Source: Elephas maximus indicus (Eukaryota > Chordata > Mammalia > Proboscidea > Elephantidae). From it: a DNA stretch of 64,000 nt. The stretch lies in NCBI RefSeq assembly GCF_024166365.1, contig NC_064834.1:54044001-54108000 (forward strand). Direction: 5' to 3'. The position numbers and the translations under genes were made by a program. This document shows, piece by piece, positions 1 to 27,392 of the stretch. The stretch's first letter is position 1; the number at the start of each line of letters is the position of its first letter. Under the pieces are notes generated by a model. The model was not told the DNA's origin, did not search any database, and saw nothing but the letters and a program-made list of their open reading frames with translations.

Positions 1-135
1 CGCCTGCCTACAGCTGTGGTCTACGGCTCCCTAGCCCTCTTCATCTCCGTCCTGCACAATGTGTTCCTGCTCTACTATGTGGACACCTTTGTGTCAGTGT
101 ACAAGATCAACAAGGCAGCCTTCTGGGTCGGAGAG
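1..135 (+). CDS. MFSD13A: MFSD13A coding exon, left-truncated by window edge
   Basis: Frame starts at base 1 (Arg-Leu-Pro-Thr-Ala). The exon encodes the first membrane segment and the [21 protein letters not shown] region. It ends after GAG with donor GTAGGG, phase 0. The start codon lies outside the window. Confidence 0.93.
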
Positions 136-3100
136 GTAGGGCCAGCACTGGGTGGGCAGCCTGGGCAAGAGCCTAGAGGGTGCACCGGCTGCTGGGCAAA
201 TCGCAGGTGCTGAGTCCTGCCCAGGTGGGGGCAGAGGGCAGGCCAGGTTGTCCATGAGACTCAGCAAGAAAGATGGAGGTGGAGGCCTGGGTGACTTCTC
301 CTCAGTAAGGATTAGACCAGCTTTGAACCCAGCACTGCATATGATGTAAAATATACTCTATTATTATTTTATCAGCTGGGCCCTGGCTGGGTTCAATGGG
401 AGCAGTGGCTGGTAGAGTGGGTTTTAGCAGAGGGACTGACATGAGCAAAGGTTTTCAGACAGGAAAGTGGGGGTCATCTTTGAGGGGTGGTGAGCAGGCT
501 GGGGAGGAGGCTGCCTGGAGCTCACTTGCTACCTCCCCTCGGCCTGCAGACGGTGTTTCTCCTCTGGAACAGCCTCAACGACCCACTCTTCGGCTGGCTC
601 AGTGATCGCCAATTCCTCAGCTCCCAGCCCTGGTTTGTGCTTGGGGATGGCTTATCAGTCCTGTCCCATCCAACCCCCTCCCCTGGGCTGGAGGACCCCT
701 GCCCATGTTTGGGGGTGGGGCGAAAGGGGTACTGTTTTCAGCTGTGGATGCCCCCTGCCCTCCTGGGGCTCAGGGCAGGCTCTATCCAGGTTGTAGAAAT
801 GGCCTTGACTAACCCTTGCCTTGTTTACCTGGGGGGAGAGATTTACTCCAGCTTGGCTTGTCGGGCCCCTCAGGACTGAAATGTCTGTCCCCAGCCACCC
901 TCTGCTGCTTCTGTCAGATCCCATTAACCTCATCACTGCTTCAATCCCATCACTGCTCGAGCCCTGAGAAGTGGGTATCCTACCACCCTTTGACCATCAG
1001 CACTGGCAGGCTGTAGGGGAGGAGATTGGGGCAGAGGAGGGGGTGTACCCACTGGGAATTGTGCTTCCTAGATTGGAGGCTAGTGTCTCTGTTTGCAGTG
1101 GGGCCACCCTGATGTGAGTGCCACATCTGGGCTGCCATCACTCCTCTGAGACATGGAAGGGGGAACTGGGGCCTGCCAAGGCTGAGGGGCACCTCCCGAT
1201 AACCCTCCTCTCCCTGGCAGGTCAGGCACTGGGCTTTCCTCTAGGGCCGTGGTGCTGACACGGGTGCAGGCACTGGGCTGGCATGGGCCGCTGCTGGCAC
1301 TGTCATTCCTGGCATTCTGGGTGCCCTGGGCCCCAGCTGGCCTGCAGTTCTTGCTGTGCCTGTGCCTCTATGATGGCTTCCTGACGCTTGTGGACCTGCA
1401 CCATCATGCCTTGTTGGCTGACCTGGCCCTTTCAGCTCACGACCGCACCCACCTCAACTTCTACTGCTCTCTCTTCAGTGCCGCTGGCTCCCTCTCTGTC
1501 TTTGCCTCCTACGCCTTCTGGAACAAGGAGGACTTCTCCTCCTTCCGTGCCTTCTGTGTGGCACTGGCCGCTGGCTCTGGGCTGGGCTTTGTGGGGGCCA
1601 CGCGGCTGCTGAGGAGGCGAGTTGAGGCGGCTGGCAGGGAGCCAGGTTGTCCAGCCCTGGCTGTGGATGGCGGGTGAGTGACCAGCCCAGGCTCTGCAGG
1701 TTCTTGCCAGCACTCTTCTGAGTCTGACTTCTACGCTGGGTCCCCTGGCTGATGGTGGCTGTCCGAGAGTGGGAGAATGGCTCTGGCTCAGCCCCAGGCA
1801 GCTCTCAACTCCCCTCTGCCCTATAGCCTGTGTGGAGAGGAACTGCTTGTGGGCGGCAAGGAAGCAGGCAGCATCACCTTGGGCCAATACCTCCGTCAGC
1901 TGGCACACCACCGGAACTTCCTGTGGTTCGTGGGCATGGACCTGGTACAGGTATGGGGAGCAGACCCCAGGACAGCTGGGGTATGCCTAACTCAAGGGGG
2001 CAGGTTCCTGTGGCACCAGCTGACAAGCCTGAATTCTAGGTCCAGTGAGGGAGAGAGAATGGCAACTGCCCAGAGCTGGGCAATCAATTCTGGGTCTCGC
2101 GTGAGGACTACCAAGTCATTCAATGACAGAAACACGGTGGGGTGGGGCGGGGGGGAGGGAGCAATTGGGAGACCTGGATTCTAGCACCATCTGAGCTCCT
2201 AACTGCCTGTGTGGTCTGAGGCAGGTCTCTGGCTGTCTGGGCAGCCTTCCTCACTTATATAGTAAGGATATGAGAGTGATGCCTTGTCTGGGGACTCTAT
2301 CTTTCTAAAAACCTAAGTGCCACACCTAAAACACATGGGATATTTAAGATATGCAAATTTAGAAATAGATTGTTGTCACTAAATTATTTTATTAAGGTAT
2401 TTTTAATTAAAAAGAAAAACCTTAATTACTATTTTTTAATTCCTGCTAGCTTTTAGCAAAAGTAGATGAAAAAGCAGGGGTTTTAAGTTTTGTTCTGGCA
2501 TGTTCCATGTTTAGGGACGTGGCGCTAAGGATCTGTTCTCCCTCTTGCTGCTCTGAGGACCAAGGGATGCATGCTTCCCTTTTGGCTTTTGGTGCTGGTT
2601 CCGGGCTCCCCCCGCCAGCCCCCCAGCAGCCTCCTCACTGCCCTTATTGGGTTGCAGGTCTTTCACTGCCACTTCAACAGCAACTTCTTCCCCCTCTTCC
2701 TGGAGCACCTGTTGTCTGACCACATCTCCCTATCCATGGGCTCCTTCCTGTTGGGTGAGTGGGTGTCTTGGATGGAATGGAAGGACAGAGGCTTGTACCC
2801 CAGAGCCCCTAGCCCAGCTGCAGGCATGGCCACCTCACCAGTGGGGGCCCTAGGTGTCGGGGGGGGGGGATGACTGCTGTGGGGGTTGCACCTCCAGCCC
2901 CCAGCTCTGTTTTCCAGAGGAAGGGGTGGGGGCCCACTGCAGCGGTGGTAGGGGTGGGGGTGTTGGCCTTTGGTGATGGTGCCACCCAGAGGTGATGAGG
3001 TGCAGTGCTGGTTAACAGCAAGAGCTATCTATTAGGCCTGGGTGCATCTGAACTGTTTTTCCCTCTGTGGCCTTGGGCATGGTATTTCATCTTTTTGGGC

Positions 3101-6100
3101 CTCTAGGTCTCATGAGTAAAGTAGGGATGATAGAGTACTTACATTAAAGAATTGTGAGGATTAAATAAAAGAATGCTTGGTAAGCTCTTAGCACAGACCC
3201 TGGCACATCCTTAGTGTCCAGTATGTGCAAACCGTGATTCTGATTGTTAAAATATTGATAAGCTGTGGCAGTGCCACCTGACAAGGCTGGGCCCTTTCTA
3301 CCCAGGCATCTCCTACGTCGCTCCCCATCTCAACAACCTCTACTTCCTGCCCCTGTGCCGGCGCTGGGGTGTCTACGCTGTGGTACGGGGTCTCTTCCTG
3401 CTCAAGTTGGGCCTTAGCCTACTCATGCTGTTGGCTGGCCCTGACTGCCCCAGCCTGCTCTGCCTCTTCATTGCCAGGTATGCCCTGCCCTCTCTCACCC
3501 CTACACATCTGTCCCACCCCCTCACTCTTGCCCCCTCTTCTCTCCACCGGCAGTAACCGTGTCTTCACTGAGGGCACCTGTAAGCTGCTGACCTTGGTGG
3601 TCACTGACCTGGTAGACGAGGACCTGGTGCTGAACCAACGCAAGCAGGCAGCCTCGGCGCTCCTCTTTGGCATGGTTGCCCTGGTGACCAAACCAGGCCA
3701 GACCTTTGCCCCACTGCTAGGCACCTGGCTGCTCTGTTTCTATACAGGTGAGGCCCGGGGGTTGGCAAGGGGCTCTCGGGGCTCCAGGGGCACAGTTTAC
3801 CTGGAGTACCAGCTGACAAGCCTGAACTCTACGTCCAGTGAGGGAGAGAGAATGGCAACTGCCTGACAGAGGCTGGGCCTGGGATGCCCAGGACTAACAC
3901 CCCTTTTCTGTTCCTTTCCACATGGGTAGCGGGTTCTTCCATTCTTTCAATTGTTTATTCATTCAACAAGTATGTATAAAATACCTTCTCTGTGCCAGGT
4001 GCGGCTTTAGGTGCTATGGAAATAACAATGAGACAGACAAGGTCTTTGCTATCATGGAGCTTATATATCTAGTTGGGGAAAAGAAGGTAATAAATAGCCA
4101 AACAGAAAAGATGTCAGGTAGCGATAAGTGCTATGATAAAGAATAGACAGGAAGACGTGAGACAGTATGACTGAGTGTGGTCAGGGAAGGCCTCTCCAAG
4201 GAAGTAATGCTCAAGATGTGAACTGAGTGGCAAAGAGTTGGTCTCAAAAAGATCTCAGGGAACCCAAGATGGTGGGAACAGCAAGTGTAAAGGCCCAAGA
4301 TATCAGGAGTGGTTAGGAGATGAGTCTGGAGAAATGAAGAAGAGAGCTTTGCAGATCAAAGCAGGGTTTAGATTTTATCCTCGGTGTGAGGACACTGTTG
4401 GGAGAGTTTTAAGCAGGGAGTGGCATAGTCTGGGTTACATTTTTTTTTTAACATATATATATATAATTTTATTTGTTGTTGAGAATATACACAGCAAAAC
4501 ACACCAATTCAAGTTTCTGCATGTACCATTTAGTGACATTGATTACATTCTTTGAGTTGTGTAACCATTCTCACCTTCCTTTTCTGAGTTGTTCCTCACC
4601 TTTAATATAAATTCACTGCCCCCTAAGTTTCCTTTCTAATCTTTCGAGTTGCCCTTGTCAATTTGATTCCACATAGATCTTAAAAGAGCATAGTGTTCAA
4701 AGCAGATTTTTTTTTTTACTAGTTGAGCTAAACTATTGTTTGGTTTTAAGAAAACTTCAAGGGATATTTTTGGTTTAAGGTTTAAAGATTATCTCAGGGC
4801 AGTGGTTTCAGGGGTTTATCCAGCATTCATGGCTTCAAGAGTCTGGTTTACATTTTAACACTCACCCAGGCTGCTGTGTGGAGAATGGATCATATGGAAG
4901 CCAGAGCAGGGAGAACATCACCAGGCTGTGGCAGAGGCAATGGAGGCTAGGGCCAGGGTGGTACAGGGGAGCTGGAAAGAAGTGGGTGGGTGTGGGATGT
5001 TTTGGAGTTGAGGGGAGAAGGACTGGATGTTGTGGAATGATGAAGGAAATCAGAGAATCGAGGACGACTTTGAGGATTTTGTGCTAAGTTATTGGGTGGA
5101 TGGAGGTGCCCGCCATTTCACTGAGAAGAAAGGTGGGTAGCAGACTTAAAGGAGGAAATCAAGAGTTGTGGCTTAGACATGTACCTGTGACATCTGAGAT
5201 GTCCCATTCTGGACTTTGGAGAGGACCAGGGCTTGGAGGGAAGCTGGGCTGAACATGTACCTTCTGTTCTCTCTCATCCTAGGTCATGATCTCTTCCAGC
5301 AGGCCCCACTAGCCCCTGTGGGGAGTGCCCAGCCCTGGCCAGAGCCCCCAGCCCCACCCCCAGCGCAGGTCCCAATGCTCCGCCAGGGCTGCTTCTACCT
5401 GCTGGTGCTGGTGCCCATCACCTGTGCTCTGCTGCAGCTGTTCACCTGGTCCCAGTTCACACTGCATGGGAGATACCTGCATACGGTCAAAGTCCAGCGC
5501 CAAAACCTGTCACAGGCCCAAACCCTGGACGTTAAGACAGTGTGAGAAGTGGACCAAGGCCACGTGGGGAGGACACTGCCCACAGCCCTGGGGAGGAGCC
5601 TTTTTTGCCAGCCTGGCGCCCTGCTCCTTCGCCTGCCTCAGGTGCAGCCTGGAGGACAGATGGCAGAGTGAGAGCCCCTGGGACTGAGCCAGGAGCATCA
5701 CTGAGGTCTAAGTTCCTGCTTGGCTGATTAGCCCAGCTTGGGCAGGGCTGGGTGTATGTGCTCAGGGACATGTTTCCCCCCTTCCAGGGCAGGAGGAAAG
5801 AAAAGGACCAAGAAGGGATGGGGCTGCCCTGTGGTGCTCACGGGGTTGCTGTGGGATATGGAGGCCTGACCCACTGCCTGGCTGAGCCTGGCTGCCCTGT
5901 GGGCTCAGGATGCCCTTTTGATACTTCAACTACTCCCACTCACCCAGAGGAAGCTAACTGCAAGTCTCTCCCTACCCACCTCCAGTGGATTCTCAGAGGG
6001 TGCCCTGCTTTGGCTGTGCCTGAAGTAGCCCAGCCCCTTCTCCTGCTGCTGCAGGGTTCCCCCACCGTACCCCACCTCTGAAGAGGTTCATTTCAAACTG

Positions 6101-6120
6101 ATTAAAGGCAGTCGTTTCTA
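1..6120 (+). CDS. MFSD13A: MFSD13A (TMEM180), major facilitator-like membrane protein, 3' part of gene (8 coding exons)
   Basis: This is a multi-pass membrane protein of the major facilitator superfamily. Its substrate is not established; family placement suggests a cation-symporter-like fold. Eight coding exons, 1-135, 550-632, 1221-1673, 1827-1950, 2658-2754, 3306-3477, 3554-3747 and 5283-5545, join in frame with GT-AG borders. They give 506 codons and a TGA. From memory the human protein has 517 residues, so only about 11 N-terminal residues lie left of the window. Hydrophobic segments recur throughout, for example [20 protein letters not shown] near the start and [17 protein letters not shown] near the end. 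No frameshift or premature stop is seen. The 3'UTR runs from 5546 to an ATTAAA at 6101-6106. The gene is convergent with ACTR1A. The identification rests on remembered similarity plus synteny. Confidence 0.95.
550..632 (+). CDS. MFSD13A: MFSD13A coding exon
   Basis: The acceptor is CTGCAG at 544-549 and the donor GTTTGT at 633. It encodes [20 protein letters not shown], the [11 protein letters not shown] stretch being typical of the conserved loop after TM2 in this transporter group. It ends with TG, which joins G of the next exon to make Trp. Confidence 0.93.
1221..1673 (+). CDS. MFSD13A: MFSD13A coding exon (largest)
   Basis: The acceptor is TGGCAG at 1215-1220 and the donor GTGAGTG at 1674. 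Its 453 nt encode several membrane segments ([20 protein letters not shown] and the [20 protein letters not shown] region) and a basic stretch near the end (LLRRRVE). The frame is open throughout. Confidence 0.94.
1827..1950 (+). CDS. MFSD13A: MFSD13A coding exon
   Basis: The acceptor is CTATAG at 1821-1826 and the donor GTATGG at 1951. It encodes [20 protein letters not shown] followed by [22 protein letters not shown] 56 bp repeat shared with the intron after exon 3554-3747 begins 65 bp after this donor. Confidence 0.93.
2015..2070 (+). repeat. 56 bp intronic direct repeat, copy 1 (MFSD13A)
   Basis: It is nearly identical to 3808-3863 (2 mismatches in 56, no gaps). Weaker similarity extends about 15 bp upstream. 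It starts 65 bp after the donor of exon 1827-1950. I do not recognise it as a known repeat family. Confidence 0.9.
2658..2754 (+). CDS. MFSD13A: MFSD13A coding exon
   Basis: The acceptor is TTGCAG at 2652-2657 and the donor GTGAGT at 2755. It encodes [20 protein letters not shown] and continues to GSFLLG. Phase 1 at its end matches the GC start of the next exon (Gly). Confidence 0.92.
3045..3212 (+). repeat. MIR SINE fragment
   Basis: It has the MIR core order: CTCTGTGGCCTTGGGCA-like segment, 'catgagtaaa', 'gggatgat', 'tgtgaggattaaata' and an end like 'gcacagaccctggcaca'. It is old and diverged, in a MFSD13A intron. Confidence 0.75.
3306..3477 (+). CDS. MFSD13A: MFSD13A coding exon
   Basis: The acceptor is ACCCAG ending at 3305 and the donor GTATGC at 3478. 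It encodes [20 protein letters not shown] and a long hydrophobic run ([17 protein letters not shown]). It ends with AG, joining T of the next exon to form Ser. Confidence 0.93.
3554..3747 (+). CDS. MFSD13A: MFSD13A coding exon
   Basis: The acceptor is CGGCAG at 3548-3553 and the donor GTGAGG at 3748. It encodes [20 protein letters not shown] and the [20 protein letters not shown] region, both characteristic of this family. Confidence 0.94.
3808..3863 (+). repeat. 56 bp intronic direct repeat, copy 2 (MFSD13A)
   Basis: Second copy of the element at 2015-2070, in the same orientation, starting 61 bp after the donor of exon 3554-3747. Confidence 0.9.
3940..5205 (-). repeat. L2 LINE 3' region, antisense, split by a retroposon
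   Basis: The left end shows the inverted L2 3' terminus (TTTATTCATTCAACAAGTAT, then a GTGCCAGG motif). The element continues through 'gataagtgctatga' and 'ggaacagcaagtgtaaagg' and resumes after the insertion at about 4856 with a 'gctgctgtgtggagaatgga' segment. It lies in the last MFSD13A intron, antisense to the gene. Confidence 0.75.
4444..4839 (-). mobile_element. Retroposon (L1/RTE-like 3' end), antisense, with target-site duplication
   Basis: A T-rich left edge (4441-4449) suggests a minus-strand poly(A). Flanks 4427-4443 and 4840-4855 match with about one mismatch (AGTCTGGGTTACATTT versus AGTCTGGTTTACATTT), a target-site duplication. It split the older L2. I suspect an afrotherian LINE 3' region but cannot name the family. 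Confidence 0.65.
5283..5545 (+). CDS. MFSD13A: MFSD13A last coding exon with stop
   Basis: The acceptor is TCCTAG ending at 5282 and the TGA stop is at 5543-5545. It encodes GHDLFQQ, a proline-rich loop ([10 protein letters not shown]), the last membrane segment and a hydrophilic tail ending DVKTV. The preceding 1.5 kb intron holds an antisense L2 with a nested retroposon. Confidence 0.94.
6101..6106 (+). terminator. Polyadenylation signal ATTAAA, MFSD13A
   Basis: ATTAAA lies 556 nt after the stop, followed by a GT-rich tract at 6129-6150 (tttgctgtgtgtgtatg). Cleavage is likely near 6120. Confidence 0.75.
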
Positions 6121-6562
6121 GTCCTCAGGTTTGCTGTGTGTGTATGTAGTGGGATGGTGGGGAGCGGGGGTTGGGGCACAGGTCTTCTCAATAGAAACAC
6201 CCTGAGAACATTTTTCCAAATCTAAGTGGTGGGCTAGCTGCCTCACTTACTGAGGAACCATTGAGAAAATGCAGATTGGTAGCTGCATGGGGACCTAGGA
6301 ACAGAATGACTTTCAGGCCTGGTGCCAGGAGCCCCAGGGCAGTTCCCATGTGTCACTGCTGGACACCACAGTCAAGGAAGAGGAGCTTCTAGGCCAGAGA
6401 TTCTCAACCTTGGAATCACCTGGGAAGCTTTAAAAAATACTGATGTGTAAGTTCTACTCCCAAAGATCCTGCTTTATTATGTCTGGGGTATGGTCTGAAC
6501 ACTGGGATATTTAAAAACTCTGTAGGTGATTTTCCTGTTAGTGGGGATGGAGAACCAGTGCT

Positions 6563-6782
6563 CTAGGCAGCATTTCTCAGCTTTGGCACTAGTGACATTT
6601 GGGGCTGGTATTTCTTTGTTGTAGATATCAGTAGCGGTATCCCTGGCCTCTACTTTTAGCTGCCAGTATCCCCCACCCCTACCCCTGGTTGTGACAACCA
6701 AACATGTCTCAACATTGCCAAATGTGTCCTGAGGGGCAAAATTGATCCCTGTTGAGCGCCACTGCTGTAGGCCAGTGGTTTT
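6563..6782 (+). mobile_element. MER5A non-autonomous hAT DNA transposon
   Basis: It shows successive MER5A landmarks: 'ttggcactagtgacattt', 'atccctggcctctac', 'gttgtgacaaccaaa', 'attgccaaatgt' and a terminal 'ggccagtggtt'-like inverted end. Confidence 0.75.
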
Positions 6783-6802
6783 TTGAGGGTCTGCTTAGTG
6801 GC

Positions 6803-6957
6803 TAACAATATAGGCTCTAGAGCTATACAGCCTGGGTCCAAATCCTAGCTTATTAATAAAGTGCAGAGCCTTGGAAAATAGCTTAATTTTTCTGTGGCTC
6901 TATACCTTCTAGGGTTACTGGATTAAATGGGTGAGCATTTGTAAAGTGCTTGGCAAT
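6803..6957 (+). repeat. MIR SINE fragment
   Basis: MIR core features: 'ctagagctatacagcctgg', 'caaatcctagct', 'cttaatttttctgtg' and a 'gtaaagtgcttggca' end. Confidence 0.75.
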
Positions 6958-7334
6958 TATTTTTCCCAAGTGTGGATTTAAAATGAAGAACTGGTTATCT
7001 GAGTGGGCCCTAGAAACTGCATTTTAATAAGGTCCCCAGATTCTCACACAACTTCAAAGCTTTCAGAACCTCTGACTTCAGAGATGTCATGCACTGCTCC
7101 CATCACTCTGGGTGGAGTCTTACCCATGGGGTGGGGATCCTCACTTCCTGAACCTGGGCTTTAGAATGAACATATTCCGTGTGTCCACCTAACAGGCTCT
7201 GACTTGGACTATGAGCTGGACAAGTCTGGTTTGTGCAACAATGCCCTCTTGAGGCCGGACTAGGCCCACTCCTGGCCTCAGCTTCAAGGACTGCAGCTCC
7301 TCCTGCTTCCCGCACCTACACCACACCATCCAGC

Positions 7335-24900
<17,566 letters not shown>

Positions 24901-24905
24901 AAAGA

Positions 24906-24924
24906 ACTACAATCCCCAGCATGC
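24906..24924 (+). promoter_or_regulatory. ZNF143/STAF-like site 1
   Basis: ACTACAATCCCCAGCATGC fits the known ACTACAAYTCCCAGVATGC-type motif with about one difference. Confidence 0.75.
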
Positions 24925-25004
24925 TTTGCGCCGGGGTTTGCTAAAAGGCCCGTTTTGGAGACCCGCCTCTTAAACATGGATTGAGCGTCCGCATTTCCGT
25001 CGCA

Positions 25005-25024
25005 CATACTCTGGGGTTTGTAGT
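25005..25024 (-). promoter_or_regulatory. ZNF143/STAF-like site 2
   Basis: On the minus strand it reads ACTACAAACCCCAGAGTATG: the ACTACAA and CCCAGAGTATG parts are close to the motif. Confidence 0.65.
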
Positions 25025-25068
25025 CTCCGTTAAAAAAATAGATGGAGACGCCGATTGATGCCTGTGTT

Positions 25069-25087
25069 GCATTCTTGGATTTGTAGT
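25069..25087 (-). promoter_or_regulatory. ZNF143/STAF-like site 3
   Basis: On the minus strand it reads ACTACAAATCCAAGAATGC, with two or three differences from the motif. Confidence 0.65.
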
Positions 25088-25108
25088 CCCTTTGAAAGGT
25101 TTCGCAGT

Positions 25109-25127
25109 GCATGCCGAAGTGTGTAGT
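25109..25127 (-). promoter_or_regulatory. Degenerate ZNF143/STAF-like site 4
   Basis: On the minus strand it reads ACTACACACTTCGGCATGC: both ends fit, the centre does not. Confidence 0.35.
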
Positions 25128-26062
25128 CTTCTTGAGTACTTGTCTGTATTTCGTTTAGCATTGGTCAGTAATTCGTGAATGTGGTTTTTACAGATCAGTA
25201 CTGCCCACTCCACCCCCACCTCACCTGGACAAAATAAGGCTGCCATGTTTTTATTTGGGTCTTTAAGACTTTAAAAAACAAACATCTACCACCATCAAAC
25301 TTGAACAGAAAGGTCATTTTAATACACATATACACACACAAGAAACTGCAAATTTTCAGAACAAAGGAAATCATTTAAATTCCATAAAAATTTGCTACAA
25401 GAGAAAAGCAGTACATTGTGGTTACTATTCCCGTTTTCTCCTGGATAGGCGTAAATTTAGTAACAGATTGACATTGGTCTGAAGACTGGCATTTGGAACT
25501 ACTGGTAAAGGTGATCTTTTGGTTATTAAAATATTGTTCATCCAAGGATTTCAGCTGCTTCTCTAGTATCATTACAGGAGCTAGAATTGACAAGATTTTG
25601 ATAGGTGAGGAAACAGAGGTGAAGAGAGGTTATGTGTTACTGCTCTTAAATAAACACTGCATTTTCCTCTTGTTTTCTCTAGGGCATCCTTCTGTTAAAG
25701 TTGCAGAGACCCTTTGGTCAATAGCACTGGTAGCCACTCCCTCCTATCCGTTTATCTTGGCACTCCTTCAAGATCATTGAATGAAAGTGTTACTGAATGA
25801 AGAGTTATTGTAAACAGGAAAATAATTTTCCACCTCGTGCCTAAGAAATTAAAGAAAATTCTCCCAGATACAGAGAGTAAAGATAATGGGAAAGGACAGG
25901 CCCATAGTGGATAATGAATATTGGTATTCCTCAAAGCAAACTGCATACATCTCCTTAAAGCAGAACAAAGAACGAAATTATCATTAAAAACATTTATTAA
26001 AGAATTACTAAGTCATATAAATTGACACTAGTTTAACCAACTCTTGTTATTTTCTGAACAAA

Positions 26063-26261
26063 CCTGTAGCCCTGGAGTTGATTCCGTTTCATAGACACCC
26101 TATAGGACAGAGTACGACTGACCTTTAAAGTTTCCAAGGTTGTAATCTTTAGGGAAGCCGATTGCCACATCTATCTGCCAGCGGAGCCGCTGGGTGGGTT
26201 GGAACCGCCAGACCTTTTGGTTAGCAGCCAAATGCTTAACCCCTGGGCCACCAGGGCACCT
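26063..26261 (-). mobile_element. AfroSINE, long type, minus orientation
   Basis: Tail at left (CTGGAGTTGATTCCGTTTCA), head at right (GGGCCACCAGGGCACCT). It lies between the ACTR1A and SUFU promoters and is inverted relative to the next SINE. Confidence 0.9.
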
Positions 26262-26312
26262 TTACTTTCTGACAGTATGCCAAAAAGTATTTATTACTTG
26301 TTGACTTATTTT

Positions 26313-26594
26313 AGGAGCCCTGGTGGCCCAGGGGTTAAGCGCTCGTCTGCTAACCTAAAGGTCGACGGTTCCAATCCACCCAGCGGCTTCGCTGGGAGAA
26401 AGATGTCTGCTTCTGTAAAGATTACAGCCTTAGAAACCCTAAGGGACGGTTCCACTCTGTCCTACAGAGTCGCTATGAATCGAAATCGACACGACGGTAT
26501 GGGTTTTGGGGACTTATTTCAACTTCAGTTCCCTGAATTTGGTCGCTATAGGATCCCTGTGAATCAGGATCGACTAGACGGCAATGGGTTTTAA
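26313..26594 (+). mobile_element. AfroSINE with a duplicated tail module, plus orientation
   Basis: The head AGGAGCCCTGGTGGCCCAGG begins at 26313, with tRNA-like box B (GGTTCCAATCC) near 26367. A first tail ends about 26510, and a second tail module repeats at about 26537-26594 (GTGAATCAGGATCGACTAGA). Confidence 0.9.
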
Positions 26595-26899
26595 CAGTGT
26601 CAGTCAATACGTCCACGGACGTTCAAAAATAGTAGGAAACATTGGATTAATTAATCTATTAAAACTAATGCCACACGGACGAGTGAGCCAATATACTGTC
26701 AGATTTATTTAAATCTTGGTTAGTAGCGTGTAAGCTACTAACCTAACCGTAGGTGAGATCACGTCACAGTGCCTTTCGTGGGACCCTAGCACCTCACAGG
26801 GTTGCCTCCCTCAATGTCTCTATTTAAACATGTCTTCCTCCCAACACTAGGGGGAGACCAAGAGCCTTGGGACACCCCCAACTCAGCGATGAGAAGGCG

Positions 26900-27210
26900 G
26901 GGCCTATTGTCAGATCACGCCTTTCTCACCTGTGACTGGCACAGACGCTAGCCAATAGATGTCAGCATAGGACGCGTTTGCGGCCCGCCCATTTGAGAGC
27001 TCCGCAGCCCCCAGGCACCCTCTGGCCGACTCCGAGGCTGCGGCGGCGGCGGCCTGGGCGGACAGTGTGTAGTGCGCAGGCGCAGACACTAGACCTCGCT
27101 GCAGCCCCCTTTGCCTCGGGGAGTCGCACCCAAGAAGTCCGCCCGCTGGCCAGTCAGTGCTCTCCCCCTCACCCTCCCTACCCGGCTCCCCCAGCACCCT
27201 ACGTGCCCCA
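26900..27210 (+). promoter_or_regulatory. SUFU: SUFU promoter and 5'UTR region
   Basis: GC-rich. It contains a CCAAT box at 26952-26956 and an NRF1-like site TGCGCAGGCGCA at 27073-27084. There is no clear TATA box. The transcription start is not placed exactly. Confidence 0.6.
27073..27084. promoter_or_regulatory. NRF1-like site, SUFU promoter
   Basis: TGCGCAGGCGCA differs by one base from the NRF1 palindrome. It lies 127 bp upstream of the SUFU ATG. Confidence 0.6.
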
Positions 27211-27392
27211 ATGGCGGAGCTGCGGCCTAGCGGCGCCCCCGGCCCCACCGCGCCCCCAGCCCCTGGCCCTTCTGCCCCCCCGGCGTTCGCCTCGCTCTTC
27301 CCCCCGGGACTGCATGCCATCTACGGAGAGTGCCGCCGCCTTTACCCCGACCAGCCGAATCCGCTCCAGGTTACTGCTATCGTCAAATACTG
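27211..27392 (+). CDS. SUFU: SUFU coding exon 1
   Basis: ATG at 27211 begins [20 protein letters not shown]. The frame is open further upstream but has no better ATG, so this start is chosen. It ends with TG of a split Trp before donor GTATGC. Confidence 0.97.

Noticed and set aside
1432-1911. 159-codon minus-strand frame over MFSD13A exon 3
   Set aside because: Shadow of the coding exon; GC-rich third positions keep the opposite frame open.
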